From Bacteroidales bacterium (lineage in GTDB: Bacteria > Bacteroidota > Bacteroidia > Bacteroidales > UBA7332): DNA of 64,000 nt. Each line of letters opens with the position of its first letter. Within the stretch, counting starts at the first letter, position 1. Of this stretch, positions 46,480-54,562 are shown in pieces. Both the position numbers and the translations under genes were made by a program. Location: positions 248,001 to 312,000 of the forward strand of contig JAQTZA010000001.1 in assembly GCA_028687995.1 (NCBI GenBank), in the 5' to 3' direction. The notes below the pieces were generated by a model. It did no database searches. It was given only the letters and a program-made list of their open reading frames with translations, and was not told the DNA's origin.

Positions 46480-49344
46480 TTAAAGCCTTTGCAAAAAGTC
46501 GGTTAGATTCACATCACGCGGCAAGTCAAGTTTCTGACGCAATCTGTATCGACTTATCTCAACACCACGTACAGTAATATTTAGTAGAGGAGCAATATCC
46601 TTTGAAACTAAGTTCATTCTTAAATAGGCACAAAGTTTCTTTTCACTTTTAGTAAGTTTAGGAAATCTCTCGGTAAGTTGCTTCATAAAGCTTTCGTGAA
46701 CGGTATCAAAATTCTCTTCAAATTTTTTCCAGTCATCATCGTGCTCAATATTATTTTGAATACGCTTCTGAAGTTTGCGAATGCGCGTCGTAAGAACTTC
46801 TGCATTCTCGGCATTCGACACCTTTTGCAAATCTGAATTTATCTCCATCAACATCTCATTCTTACGAACTACATTCATTACTGTATTCGCGAGCTCTTGC
46901 GTTTTTGATTTCAATTCGTTCTGCAAATTATCTGCCTTCAATTGAATAATTTCTTTTTCTTTTTCGTACGTTTTTTGCTTGTACTCTGCTTTTTGCTCAT
47001 CAAGTTGGCGATTTTTTTCATCTTCCAATTGAAGTCTATGACGAGACATTCTTCGCTTTAATTCTCTTAATGAAAAATAAATCATCAGTCCAAAAACAAC
47101 CATATAAAAAAGATACATCCCAATCGAACGATACCAAGGTGGGAGTACTTTAAACATAAATACACTCTCTGTCGATTTGCCTGTCAAAATATCTTCACCT
47201 TTAATTCTAAACTTATAGACCCCTTCTCTTAAATTGGTATATTCTTTGGATCCGGAGATTGGAAATTTAGCCCAATTCATATCTGAGTTTTCAAGTTTAT
47301 AGAAATAATTAATCTTCCGCGTACTTCCAAATGGATTAGAATTACATTCTATTCGAATTGAATTATTTCGATACGGTATCTCTAATTGAGACTTCTCTGT
47401 CGTGTCATAGCTGTATCCTAATATTAAAGAGTCAGTTGGGATAGTAATATAAACCCTACGAACAGTTGGTGAAAACGTTTTTAGAGAAGATTGATTACGT
47501 TTTCTTTGGAATAGATTAAATCCAGTTTCATCTCCAAGTATTGCAACATTATCAGATAAAATATTGATTGATTCGAATCCATAAATCATCTCGTTTGGCA
47601 ATGGATTTCGAGTTTGCTCCAACGTTTTGAGATTTTTGACCACTAAATTTCTATCAAAAATATACCACAATTCATCTTTATTACTTTGAGGTAAAAGTAG
47701 TTTCGCATAAAAAACATCTCCTTCAAGCTTCGAGTTCAATGCTTTATAATTTTCCATTTTATCAATGGCGGAGTTGTATTTGAAGATTCCATTTAATGTA
47801 GCAAATACAATTTCACTATTGATCTTGAAAACAGAGATGCTTAGATTGTCTGGGAATCCCTCCTTTTTGCCATAAAATTTCACTCTGCTAACGCCATCCA
47901 AATTCTTATTAAACTGTATTCTATAAACACCCTTCAACCCATGACTCATCCATACGCTTCCATCTTTGTCTTGTTCAAATAGGCGAGCAGACTCATCAAA
48001 GCCCTTTATTTTTCGAGAAATCCACTTCCCTCCATCCTTCTTAAACATCCAAAAGCCAAAATAACTTCCTGCTACAATTATGTTGGGATTTTGATTCCAT
48101 TTTTGAAAAAGCCAAAACCCTGGATCGTTTGATATTCGTTCTATTTTATCATTTTTCACTAGAAATGCACCCGAATTCGTTCCACAAAACAAATCACCAT
48201 CAATTTCATTTAGAGTCCAAACCTGTCCTTTAATTTGCGGTATTGCATTCAATTTAAGGAGTGATTCGGACAATCTCACAGGCCATTCTGTAAAATAGAG
48301 ACCTTGATTTGTTCCCAGATAAAGTTTTTTATCCTTAATATGAGAAACATATCCAGAACCATACGAATTTATTTCACCATATAAATGTGTAAATGGAGAA
48401 GAAATCGAAACATAAGAAATGCCATTATCTAAAGCCAACCATAAATCACCATTTACATCGAAAGACATGCCTAAAATTGTGTTGTTTTGCAGACCAGATA
48501 AGTTATTTATATATTGTAAATCTGAGCCATCTCTATTCATTATCGCCACTCCTTGCTGAATAGTACCGAGGGCAATGTGCTCTGAATTACCCGCTAAACA
48601 GAAAAGTGTGTTATTTTTCAGAAAATTATCAGCAGAAATGGGAAACTTTGAAAGAATATGGTTATTGTATCGAAAAAGACCGTGAGAAAAGGTTCCAATA
48701 ATCAATCCAAATTTATTATCGGGTATGATGCCACAAACTCTTTTTTCGAAAAGTTCGTTAGCATTTGGCAAAGCGAATAATTCACGCCCATTCAATACTG
48801 AAATACCATCAGAGGTCGTAATATAGATAGTCCCGTTAATAGCTGCACTAAAGTCAATTTTCTTTTTCGTTTCTATAAATACAAGTGGCTCACCTTTTTT
48901 GTATTTGAAAACTCCAAAATCCACTTGAAAATAAAGAACATCTTCAACAGCATGTATTTTCCATACATTGCCAAAGCTCGAAAGCGAAGCTGGTAATTTC
49001 TGAGAAAGTGAATAATAGATCAAATGACCTGTATCATCAGGCAGATAATACCCAAATTCGTTGTAAGCACCTGCATAAATGGTACCATTTTCGCTTATTT
49101 CGATAGCTCTAACATTGCTTCTATTTGTAACTGGATATATCGACCAGCGTACACCATCAAACTCCAGTAATCCATAGCTATTTGCAAAATACAACCAATT
49201 ATTTTTTTGCTGTTTTATAGCCCAGTTCTGCGTACCTGACTGATTATCATATTTATAGAAATTCTTAACAGATAAATTCCAACTTGCATTCGTACGCATT
49301 TGAAACATTGCGCAGAAAATAATGAATATGAACAGTTTCTTCAT
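46480..49344 (-). CDS. Membrane-bound one-component regulator: beta-propeller, Y_Y_Y, TM, coiled coil, LuxR-like HTH
   Basis: A 954-aa protein starting at the ATG at 49344, which gives a signal peptide (MKKLFIFIIFCAMFQMRTNA). Residues about 25-680 form periplasmic two-component-regulator-type propeller repeats. A Y_Y_Y-like domain follows (YRNNSIRIECNSNPFGS, LREGVYKFRIKGED). One membrane helix (MYLFYMVVFGLMIYFSL) lies near 745-765, then a charged coiled coil. The last 65 residues (KLTKSEKKLCAYLRMNLVSKDIAPLLNITVRGVEISRYRLRQK read in parts) are a GerE/LuxR-like HTH. There is no histidine kinase or receiver domain, so it is not a classic hybrid two-component system. It lies upstream of susC and probably activates the glucan locus. 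Confidence 0.85.
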   Translation of the reverse strand: MKKLFIFIIFCAMFQMRTNASWNLSVKNFYKYDNQSGTQNWAIKQQKNNWLYFANSYGLLEFDGVRWSIYPVTNRSNVRAIEISENGTIYAGAYNEFGYYLPDDTGHLIYYSLSQKLPASLSSFGNVWKIHAVEDVLYFQVDFGVFKYKKGEPLVFIETKKKIDFSAAINGTIYITTSDGISVLNGRELFALPNANELFEKRVCGIIPDNKFGLIIGTFSHGLFRYNNHILSKFPISADNFLKNNTLFCLAGNSEHIALGTIQQGVAIMNRDGSDLQYINNLSGLQNNTILGMSFDVNGDLWLALDNGISYVSISSPFTHLYGEINSYGSGYVSHIKDKKLYLGTNQGLYFTEWPVRLSESLLKLNAIPQIKGQVWTLNEIDGDLFCGTNSGAFLVKNDKIERISNDPGFWLFQKWNQNPNIIVAGSYFGFWMFKKDGGKWISRKIKGFDESARLFEQDKDGSVWMSHGLKGVYRIQFNKNLDGVSRVKFYGKKEGFPDNLSISVFKINSEIVFATLNGIFKYNSAIDKMENYKALNSKLEGDVFYAKLLLPQSNKDELWYIFDRNLVVKNLKTLEQTRNPLPNEMIYGFESINILSDNVAILGDETGFNLFQRKRNQSSLKTFSPTVRRVYITIPTDSLILGYSYDTTEKSQLEIPYRNNSIRIECNSNPFGSTRKINYFYKLENSDMNWAKFPISGSKEYTNLREGVYKFRIKGEDILTGKSTESVFMFKVLPPWYRSIGMYLFYMVVFGLMIYFSLRELKRRMSRHRLQLEDEKNRQLDEQKAEYKQKTYEKEKEIIQLKADNLQNELKSKTQELANTVMNVVRKNEMLMEINSDLQKVSNAENAEVLTTRIRKLQKRIQNNIEHDDDWKKFEENFDTVHESFMKQLTERFPKLTKSEKKLCAYLRMNLVSKDIAPLLNITVRGVEISRYRLRQKLDLPRDVNLTDFLQRL

Positions 49345-49474
49345 AACATAATGAGAGTGAAGTGAGTGTGTTTTCAAATAATATAAGACGAGTAAAATGA
49401 GATCAATTGGATCCCTCTAATTACTATTTGTAAAAATAGTATAATTTATCATTCGATACTTAAAAAACTGACAA

Positions 49475-49519
49475 TAAAAAAAGCGACTGAATCCTCTATA
49501 TCGAAAATCTAGTCGCTTT
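49475..49519 (-). terminator. Rho-independent terminator of guaA
   Basis: A 9-bp stem AAAGCGACT/AGTCGCTTT, 22-nt loop, begins 28 nt after the guaA stop and runs into a stretch of A on the + strand (T tract on the - strand). Confidence 0.7.
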
Positions 49520-49546
49520 AATATGACATTTTAATATTGATTTATC

Positions 49547-51067
49547 TTATTCCCACTCAATAGTTGCGGGAGGTTTTGAGCTAATATCGTAAACAACACG
49601 GTTCACACCCTTCACTTTATTGATAATATCGTTCGACATTTTCGCCAAGAATTCGTACGGAAGGTGCGCCCAATCGGCTGTCATTGCATCGGCCGAAGTC
49701 ACAGCACGCAAAGCAACCGTGTTTTCGTATGTGCGCTCATCCCCCATCACTCCTACCGATCGAACGGGCAACAAGATAGTACCCGCTTGCCAAACTTTGT
49801 CGTACAATCCCCATTCGCGCAATCCGCTGATGTAAATATCGTCAGCCTCTTGCAAAATTCGCACTTTTTCGGGTGTGATATCGCCCAAAATACGGATTCC
49901 CAAGCCAGGCCCTGGGAACGGATGACGCTTAATCAAATGTGGCATCATACCCAACTCGGTGCCTACGCTACGCACTTCATCTTTGAAGAGTAAACGCAAT
50001 GGTTCAATCAATTTCAGGTGCATTTTTTCGGGAAGTCCACCCACATTGTGGTGCGATTTGATGGTCGTTCCGGTAATCGAAAGCGACTCGATAATATCAG
50101 GATAGATGGTGCCTTGCCCCAACCATTTTACGTCTTTTATTTTCAGCGCCTCTTCGTTGAAAATATCGATAAATCCTTTGCCGATAATTTTACGTTTGGT
50201 CTCAGGATCACTTTCTCCAGCTAGTTCAGCGTAGAATTTTGCTTTTGCATCTACGCCTATTACATTCAACCCAAGGTGAGCATAATCTTCGAGCACTTTC
50301 TCAAATTCGTTTTTGCGCAAAAGTCCATTATCCACAAATACACAAGTCAGATTTTTGCCAATTGCCTTATGAAGCAATACCGCAACAACAGACGAATCGA
50401 CACCTCCCGAGAGAGCAAGAATTACTTTATCATCACCCAATTTAGCTTGCAAGCCTTTCACCGTCTCTTCGATAAAAGAAGCGGGTGTCCAGTCTTTGGA
50501 GCATTGACAAATGACCAAGAAATTATCGAGAATCTGCGTGCCACATTCGCTGTGGAACACTTCGGGATGGAACTGTACTCCCCAGGTTTTTTCACCGTTC
50601 ACACGATAACCAGCGATGGCTACATCTTCGGTACTTGCTATGATTTCGAACGACTCAGGAATTACAGTAATGGTATCGCCGTGCGACATCCATACTTGTG
50701 CTCCTACTTCGATACCCGTGAGCAAGGCATCGGTATTATTGATGCTTGTTAAATGCGCACGACCGTATTCGCGAGAACCGGCTGGCTCCACTTTTCCACC
50801 AGAAGTATGAGATATAAATTGAGCGCCGTAGCAAATACCCAACACGGGAAATTTATGGCGAATCTCGCTCAAATCTGCTTTAAATGCATTATCGTCGTAC
50901 ACCGAAAATGGGCTTCCCGACAGAATCACCCCTTTCACATTCGGGTCGTTGTGAGGAAACTTATTATAGGGAACGATTTCGCAATAAGTATTCAACTCTC
51001 TCACTCTTCGACCAATCAACTGTGTAGTTTGTGAACCGAAATCGAGGATAATAATTTTTTCGTGCAT
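49547..51067 (-). CDS. guaA: GMP synthase (glutamine-hydrolysing)
   Basis: A 506-aa two-domain amidotransferase. The N-terminal class I glutaminase has [11 protein letters not shown] with the nucleophile Cys near 77, and [11 protein letters not shown] with the catalytic His-Glu. The ATP-pyrophosphatase domain has the P-loop [13 protein letters not shown] near residue 220. The C-terminal dimerisation domain ends in IEWE, as usual. It converts XMP to GMP. It stands between the glucan locus and yraN, with its own promoter and terminator, so it is a core gene bordering the locus. Confidence 0.98.
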   Translation of the reverse strand: MHEKIIILDFGSQTTQLIGRRVRELNTYCEIVPYNKFPHNDPNVKGVILSGSPFSVYDDNAFKADLSEIRHKFPVLGICYGAQFISHTSGGKVEPAGSREYGRAHLTSINNTDALLTGIEVGAQVWMSHGDTITVIPESFEIIASTEDVAIAGYRVNGEKTWGVQFHPEVFHSECGTQILDNFLVICQCSKDWTPASFIEETVKGLQAKLGDDKVILALSGGVDSSVVAVLLHKAIGKNLTCVFVDNGLLRKNEFEKVLEDYAHLGLNVIGVDAKAKFYAELAGESDPETKRKIIGKGFIDIFNEEALKIKDVKWLGQGTIYPDIIESLSITGTTIKSHHNVGGLPEKMHLKLIEPLRLLFKDEVRSVGTELGMMPHLIKRHPFPGPGLGIRILGDITPEKVRILQEADDIYISGLREWGLYDKVWQAGTILLPVRSVGVMGDERTYENTVALRAVTSADAMTADWAHLPYEFLAKMSNDIINKVKGVNRVVYDISSKPPATIEWE

Positions 51068-51092
51068 AAATTGAGCTTTTTTTATGAAGGTG

Positions 51093-51100
51093 CAAATTTA
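51093..51100 (-). promoter_or_regulatory. Promoter -7 element of guaA
   Basis: TAAATTTG on the - strand (TAnnTTTG), 25 bp upstream of the ATG, giving a leader of about 20 nt. No -33 TTTG at standard spacing. Confidence 0.45.
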
Positions 51101-51203
51101 CTAAAAAAACGACAAAATTTCTCCGACAAATTAGAGAGAAGATTCAGATTAATATTTGTGTGGAAAAATTTGGTAATGAAAGTTAAAACATTCGGTTAAA
51201 GTG

Positions 51204-51211
51204 TATATTTG
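51204..51211 (+). promoter_or_regulatory. Promoter -7 element of yraN
   Basis: TATATTTG matches TAnnTTTG. It overlaps the upstream in-frame alternative start at 51209 and thereby supports the ATG at 51239 as the true start. Confidence 0.5.
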
Positions 51212-51238
51212 CAAAACAACTGCAAAACTCATATTACA

Positions 51239-51604
51239 ATGGCACAACACAACGAAACAGGTAAAAAGGGCGAAGAAATTGCTCGGGAAATGCTCTTAAA
51301 AAAAGGGTATTCAATCCTCCACACAAATTGGGTAATTGGCAAACTGGAGCTCGACATTGTAGCAACTCACGAAAACACGCTTATTATAGTCGAAGTAAAA
51401 ACCCGCGATCGAATGGATTTCGCTTCTCCATCAGATATGATTTCGAATGGAAAAATCAGGAATATAGTGAACGCTACACATGAATATATCCTGAAATTCG
51501 ACATCAATATGGATGTTCGTTTCGATGTTGTCTCTGTTGTAAAGAATGGAGATAATTACATTCCAGAGCATATCGAGGATGCGTTTTATCCACCGAGATT
51601 TTAG
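51239..51604 (+). CDS. yraN: YraN/UPF0102-family endonuclease-fold protein
   Basis: A 121-aa protein starting at ATG 51239 (MAQHNETGKKGEEIA). The family has a restriction-endonuclease-like fold. The visible core is GKKGEEIAREMLLKKGYSIL, then GKLELDIVATHENTLIIVEVKTR, with D-(x)n-E-x-K as the putative PD-(D/E)xK site, then PSDMISNGKIRNI. The biological role is unclear; it is widely conserved and may act in recombination or repair. It is divergent from guaA. The downstream gene is separated by a repeat tract. Confidence 0.92.
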   Translation: MAQHNETGKKGEEIAREMLLKKGYSILHTNWVIGKLELDIVATHENTLIIVEVKTRDRMDFASPSDMISNGKIRNIVNATHEYILKFDINMDVRFDVVSVVKNGDNYIPEHIEDAFYPPRF

Positions 51605-51613
51605 GGAACTTAA

Positions 51614-51652
51614 TAATTGAATAATTGAGTAATTGAGTAACTGAGTAACTGA
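51614..51652 (+). repeat. Octamer-period repeat TAAYTGA, five units
   Basis: Five copies of TAA(T/C)TGA with exact 8-bp spacing (starts 51614, 51622, 51630, 51638, 51646), joined by A or G. The tract begins 9 nt after the yraN stop. The same unit recurs inverted at 52052-52080, downstream of the next gene. Confidence 0.8.
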
Positions 51653-51674
51653 ACAGACCATTAATTTTAGAAGT

Positions 51675-52049
51675 ATGAATAATATTGAATTTAGAGAATT
51701 ATTGAAGTATAGAACCAAGAGTTTAGCATTAAGAGTAATACGATTATATCAGGCGCTACCTAGAACAACTGAAAGTCAAATTATAGGAAAACAACTATTA
51801 AGATCGGCAACATCAGTTGCTGCAAACTATAGGGCAGCTTGTCGTGCGAGATCTAATCCCGAATTTTATGCGAAAATATCTATAGTTATTGAAGAAGCTG
51901 ATGAATGTCTGTTTTGGATGGAAATTCTTTACGAATCAGGTATCATTAAGAAAGAACTGATAATTGATTTGTATGCTGAGACAGAGGAAATCCTAAAAAT
52001 CATGGTTACTTCACGAAAAAACTCACAAAAACCTGAGCGGAAGCAATAG
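51675..52049 (+). CDS. Four-helix-bundle protein (S23/IVP family)
   Basis: A 124-aa all-helical protein of the four-helix-bundle family related to proteins encoded in 23S rRNA intervening sequences. Family features are FRELLKYRTKSLALRVIRLY, the LLRSATSVAANYRAACRARS block (R-S-x-x-S-x-x-A-N-x-x-E/A), and ADECLFWMEILYE (E-x-x-x-W-x-x-x-L). The fold is shared with Avd accessory proteins of diversity-generating retroelements, but no reverse transcriptase is present here. The gene is flanked by inverted octamer repeats and sits between yraN and a YjbR gene. The function of free-standing members is unknown. Confidence 0.85.
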   Translation: MNNIEFRELLKYRTKSLALRVIRLYQALPRTTESQIIGKQLLRSATSVAANYRAACRARSNPEFYAKISIVIEEADECLFWMEILYESGIIKKELIIDLYAETEEILKIMVTSRKNSQKPERKQ

Positions 52050-52051
52050 CC

Positions 52052-52080
52052 CCAATTAATCAATTAATCAGTTAATCAAC
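52052..52080 (-). repeat. Inverted octamer-period repeat, about four units
   Basis: Units CCAATTA, TCAATTA, TCAGTTA and a partial TCAAC, starting at 52052, 52060, 52068 and 52076. These are the reverse complement of the TAAYTGA units upstream of the four-helix-bundle gene, with the same 8-bp period. Confidence 0.7.
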
Positions 52081-52088
52081 ATTATCAT

Positions 52089-52463
52089 ATGAACATCGAA
52101 CAACTACGAGAATATTGCCTCTCACTGCCCGAAACGACGGAAGGAATGCCTTTTGACGATTCTATCTTAGTTTTCAAAGTTTGTGGAAAACTATTTGTGC
52201 TAACATCACTTTATGAAACACCTTTATTTGTGAATCTAAAGTGCGACCCGGAGCGTGCCATCGAACTTCGTGAACAATACGAATGCGTGGAAGCGGGTTA
52301 TCACATGAACAAGAAGATGTGGAATACCATCACTATGACTGGTGAAATGAGTAATTCGGAAATCAAAAAATGGATTAGGCACTCTTATGACGAAGTGGTG
52401 AAAAAATTACCAAAAAAAGATCGGACAAGACTCTCTGTCTCGCCCGATCCGTGTGATATTTGA
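52089..52463 (+). CDS. MmcQ/YjbR-family protein
   Basis: A 124-aa protein of the MmcQ/YjbR family (double-wing DNA-binding-like fold). Visible family features are REYCLSLPETTEGMPF near the N-terminus, VFKVCGKLFVL, the FVNLKCDPERAIELREQY block, and GYHMNKKMWNTITM. The usual length is 115-125 aa. The molecular role is not established; DNA binding is inferred from the fold. The last 40 nt of the gene overlap a stem-loop that appears to be the terminator of the convergent TPR gene. Confidence 0.9.
   Translation: MNIEQLREYCLSLPETTEGMPFDDSILVFKVCGKLFVLTSLYETPLFVNLKCDPERAIELREQYECVEAGYHMNKKMWNTITMTGEMSNSEIKKWIRHSYDEVVKKLPKKDRTRLSVSPDPCDI
52412..52449 (-). terminator. Terminator of the TPR gene embedded in the yjbR-like coding region
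   Basis: GATCGG-A-CAAGAC pairs with GTCTCG-C-CCGATC (11 of 13 positions), loop TCTCT. On the - strand it is followed by seven T. It lies 25 nt after the TPR gene stop and inside the 3' end of the convergent coding region. Confidence 0.7.
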
Positions 52464-52473
52464 ACCTGTAATA

Positions 52474-54552
52474 TTATTGAGAAATGCGCTTTATGATATT
52501 ATAAGCACCGCCAATGCCTAGCTCTCCAGCTTTACTTAAATCGGCAATGCCTTTTTCATTATCTCCTAAATAGAGATTGACCAATCCTCGATTGAAATAT
52601 GCTTCTGCAAATTCAGGTTCCAAACGAATGGCCTCATTATAGTCGGACAACGCCGATCGATAATCTTTTTGAAGACAACGAACATTACCTCGATCATAAT
52701 ACGCCCAAATAAAATTAGGAATTCGAGCCAATGCTGCATCAAAATCTCGCAAAACTAATTCGTATTCCATCTGACGATTCGATTTTTCAGACATATCCGC
52801 ATTCATTGGTTTTCGTTTACTATCTCGCAAACTAGAAATACTAAAACTCTCGGTCAATGATTGCTCTGCCTTCTCTTCTTCAGACGATAACTTGTATTTC
52901 AATTGCTTATACCTCAATACCGCACGATTGTAGTATGCTAAAGAGAAATTAGGATTTAGCGAAATAACATGCGTCAAATCTTCCACCGCACCGCTAAAAT
53001 CCTGAACTAGCATAAATTCAAGGGATCGGGCAAAATAGATACCCGCATCATCAGGTCGTATATTTAGTTCTTTCGACAATTCATCAATGGCAGCAAAGTG
53101 TTCCTTTATTTTTTCCTCCGACAAAGCAACTTCTTCATTGGTAATCAATAGTTTATGACTAAGCTTCAGTTCTTGATTAATTTTATCAATCGCTCCTGCA
53201 AAGGTCGATTTACGACTAACCCGTTCTCCTTTTTCATAATAAGTCAAGACAAATAATCCTTCCAAATCGACATCAATATTCTTATCTTGCACTCGACCAC
53301 GTGTCTCATTTTTATATTTTGGAGATTCTGTCTCTGCGGCATCAGCAACAAGTAGATTTTTGAATTTATTGATATTTTTATCAGATTGCTTTCTCGTTTT
53401 ATCTTTATTATCAGAAGTTTCGTTCTTTTTATCCTCTTTTTGTTTCTCCTTTCGAATCTTGTCTGCTTCTTTTTCTAAATTAATCGTCATCCAGAAGTCT
53501 TTTTCTGAACCCTTAATATCGCCCAATTTCTTTCTAGCCTCAGCGCGACTCGAATAAGCCGGTAAGAATTCAGGATATTCCTTGATTACTTTACTAAAAT
53601 CGCTTACAGCTCCTTTAAAATTACCGGTTGTCATTCGAAGTGTACCTCTATTGTAGAGAGCAAAATAGTTCTCAGGTTCACCACTTATCACCTTATCATA
53701 ATCCTCAATGGCTCTATTATTATCTCCAACTTGAGAACGCAAAAGCGCACGATTATATAATGCCATTTGATTTCGAGGTTCCATATCAATTACTTTATCG
53801 TAATCGGCCATTGTGCCTCGTAAATCGTTCAAATAATACTTGACAATGGCTCTGTTGATATAATAACCAGTGATTCTTTCATCTAATTTAATAGCCTCAT
53901 TCAAATCAGCTAGAGCTTCTTTGTATCGTCCTCGTTGATAATACAAAATACCACGTGTCGCAAAACCTTGAGAGGTATATTTATCTAAAGAAATGGCTTT
54001 ATTTACATCAAAAAGCGCTTGTGTCGAATCTTTCTGTTCAGCCAAGAATGAACTTCTCGCCAAATATCCATTATAGAAATTGGGTTGCAGTTTCACCAAT
54101 AAATCGAACGATTCTCTGGCATTGAGCGTGTCTTTTTTCTGCTGAAACGCAATGGATTTATTGAGCAAACTATTTTTGTTTTCGGGATCATAAAGCAATG
54201 TTTTGTCGTAATCGGATATTGCATCGGCATATTTTTTTAGATTCTGACGGGCAATGCCTCGGCATTGATAAGCATTCACAATAAACGGATTTCGCTCAAT
54301 ACACGCAGAGCAATCCTCTTCTGCGCCGGTATAATCTTCAAGATACAATTTTGCAACTGCCCTATAAAAATAAGGTTCTGCCAAATAGGGTTTCACCTTA
54401 ATAATTTGATTGAAATACTGTATTGAAAGAACATAGTCTTCAAAATAAAGAGCATTTCGACCAATAGCCATCACCCGATCGGTATTGATTTGAGCCACTA
54501 AAGAGCCAACGCTCAACAAGGTGAGAAACATTGTGAAAATTATTTTCCGCAT
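52474..54552 (-). CDS. Periplasmic TPR-repeat protein
   Basis: A 692-aa protein with a signal peptide (MRKIIFTMFLTLLSVGSLVA). At least ten to twelve 34-residue TPR units are visible (for example AYFNRGLVNLYLGDNEKGIADLSKA and AIEDYDKVISGEPENY). The repeats are in two blocks, about 25-345 and 510-692. They are separated by a Lys/Glu-rich linker (about 350-395) and a region (about 400-500) without repeats. No enzymatic motif is seen. It probably acts as a protein-protein scaffold in the periplasm. It is followed by a terminator and lies 10 bp downstream of the DegT-family gene, so the two are likely co-transcribed. Confidence 0.85.
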   Translation of the reverse strand: MRKIIFTMFLTLLSVGSLVAQINTDRVMAIGRNALYFEDYVLSIQYFNQIIKVKPYLAEPYFYRAVAKLYLEDYTGAEEDCSACIERNPFIVNAYQCRGIARQNLKKYADAISDYDKTLLYDPENKNSLLNKSIAFQQKKDTLNARESFDLLVKLQPNFYNGYLARSSFLAEQKDSTQALFDVNKAISLDKYTSQGFATRGILYYQRGRYKEALADLNEAIKLDERITGYYINRAIVKYYLNDLRGTMADYDKVIDMEPRNQMALYNRALLRSQVGDNNRAIEDYDKVISGEPENYFALYNRGTLRMTTGNFKGAVSDFSKVIKEYPEFLPAYSSRAEARKKLGDIKGSEKDFWMTINLEKEADKIRKEKQKEDKKNETSDNKDKTRKQSDKNINKFKNLLVADAAETESPKYKNETRGRVQDKNIDVDLEGLFVLTYYEKGERVSRKSTFAGAIDKINQELKLSHKLLITNEEVALSEEKIKEHFAAIDELSKELNIRPDDAGIYFARSLEFMLVQDFSGAVEDLTHVISLNPNFSLAYYNRAVLRYKQLKYKLSSEEEKAEQSLTESFSISSLRDSKRKPMNADMSEKSNRQMEYELVLRDFDAALARIPNFIWAYYDRGNVRCLQKDYRSALSDYNEAIRLEPEFAEAYFNRGLVNLYLGDNEKGIADLSKAGELGIGGAYNIIKRISQ

Positions 54553-54562
54553 CGGATCAGTT

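Noticed and set aside
46480..49344. Hybrid two-component system
   Set aside because: There is no histidine kinase H-box, ATP-binding domain or receiver aspartate region between the membrane helix and the HTH.
51675..52049. Diversity-generating retroelement (the four-helix-bundle protein resembles Avd)
   Set aside because: No reverse transcriptase, template repeat or variable C-type lectin gene is in the surrounding sequence.
51614..52080. CRISPR-like array
   Set aside because: The repeat unit is only 8 bp with no spacers; it is a short-period tandem repeat. No CRISPR array or cas gene was seen anywhere in the window.
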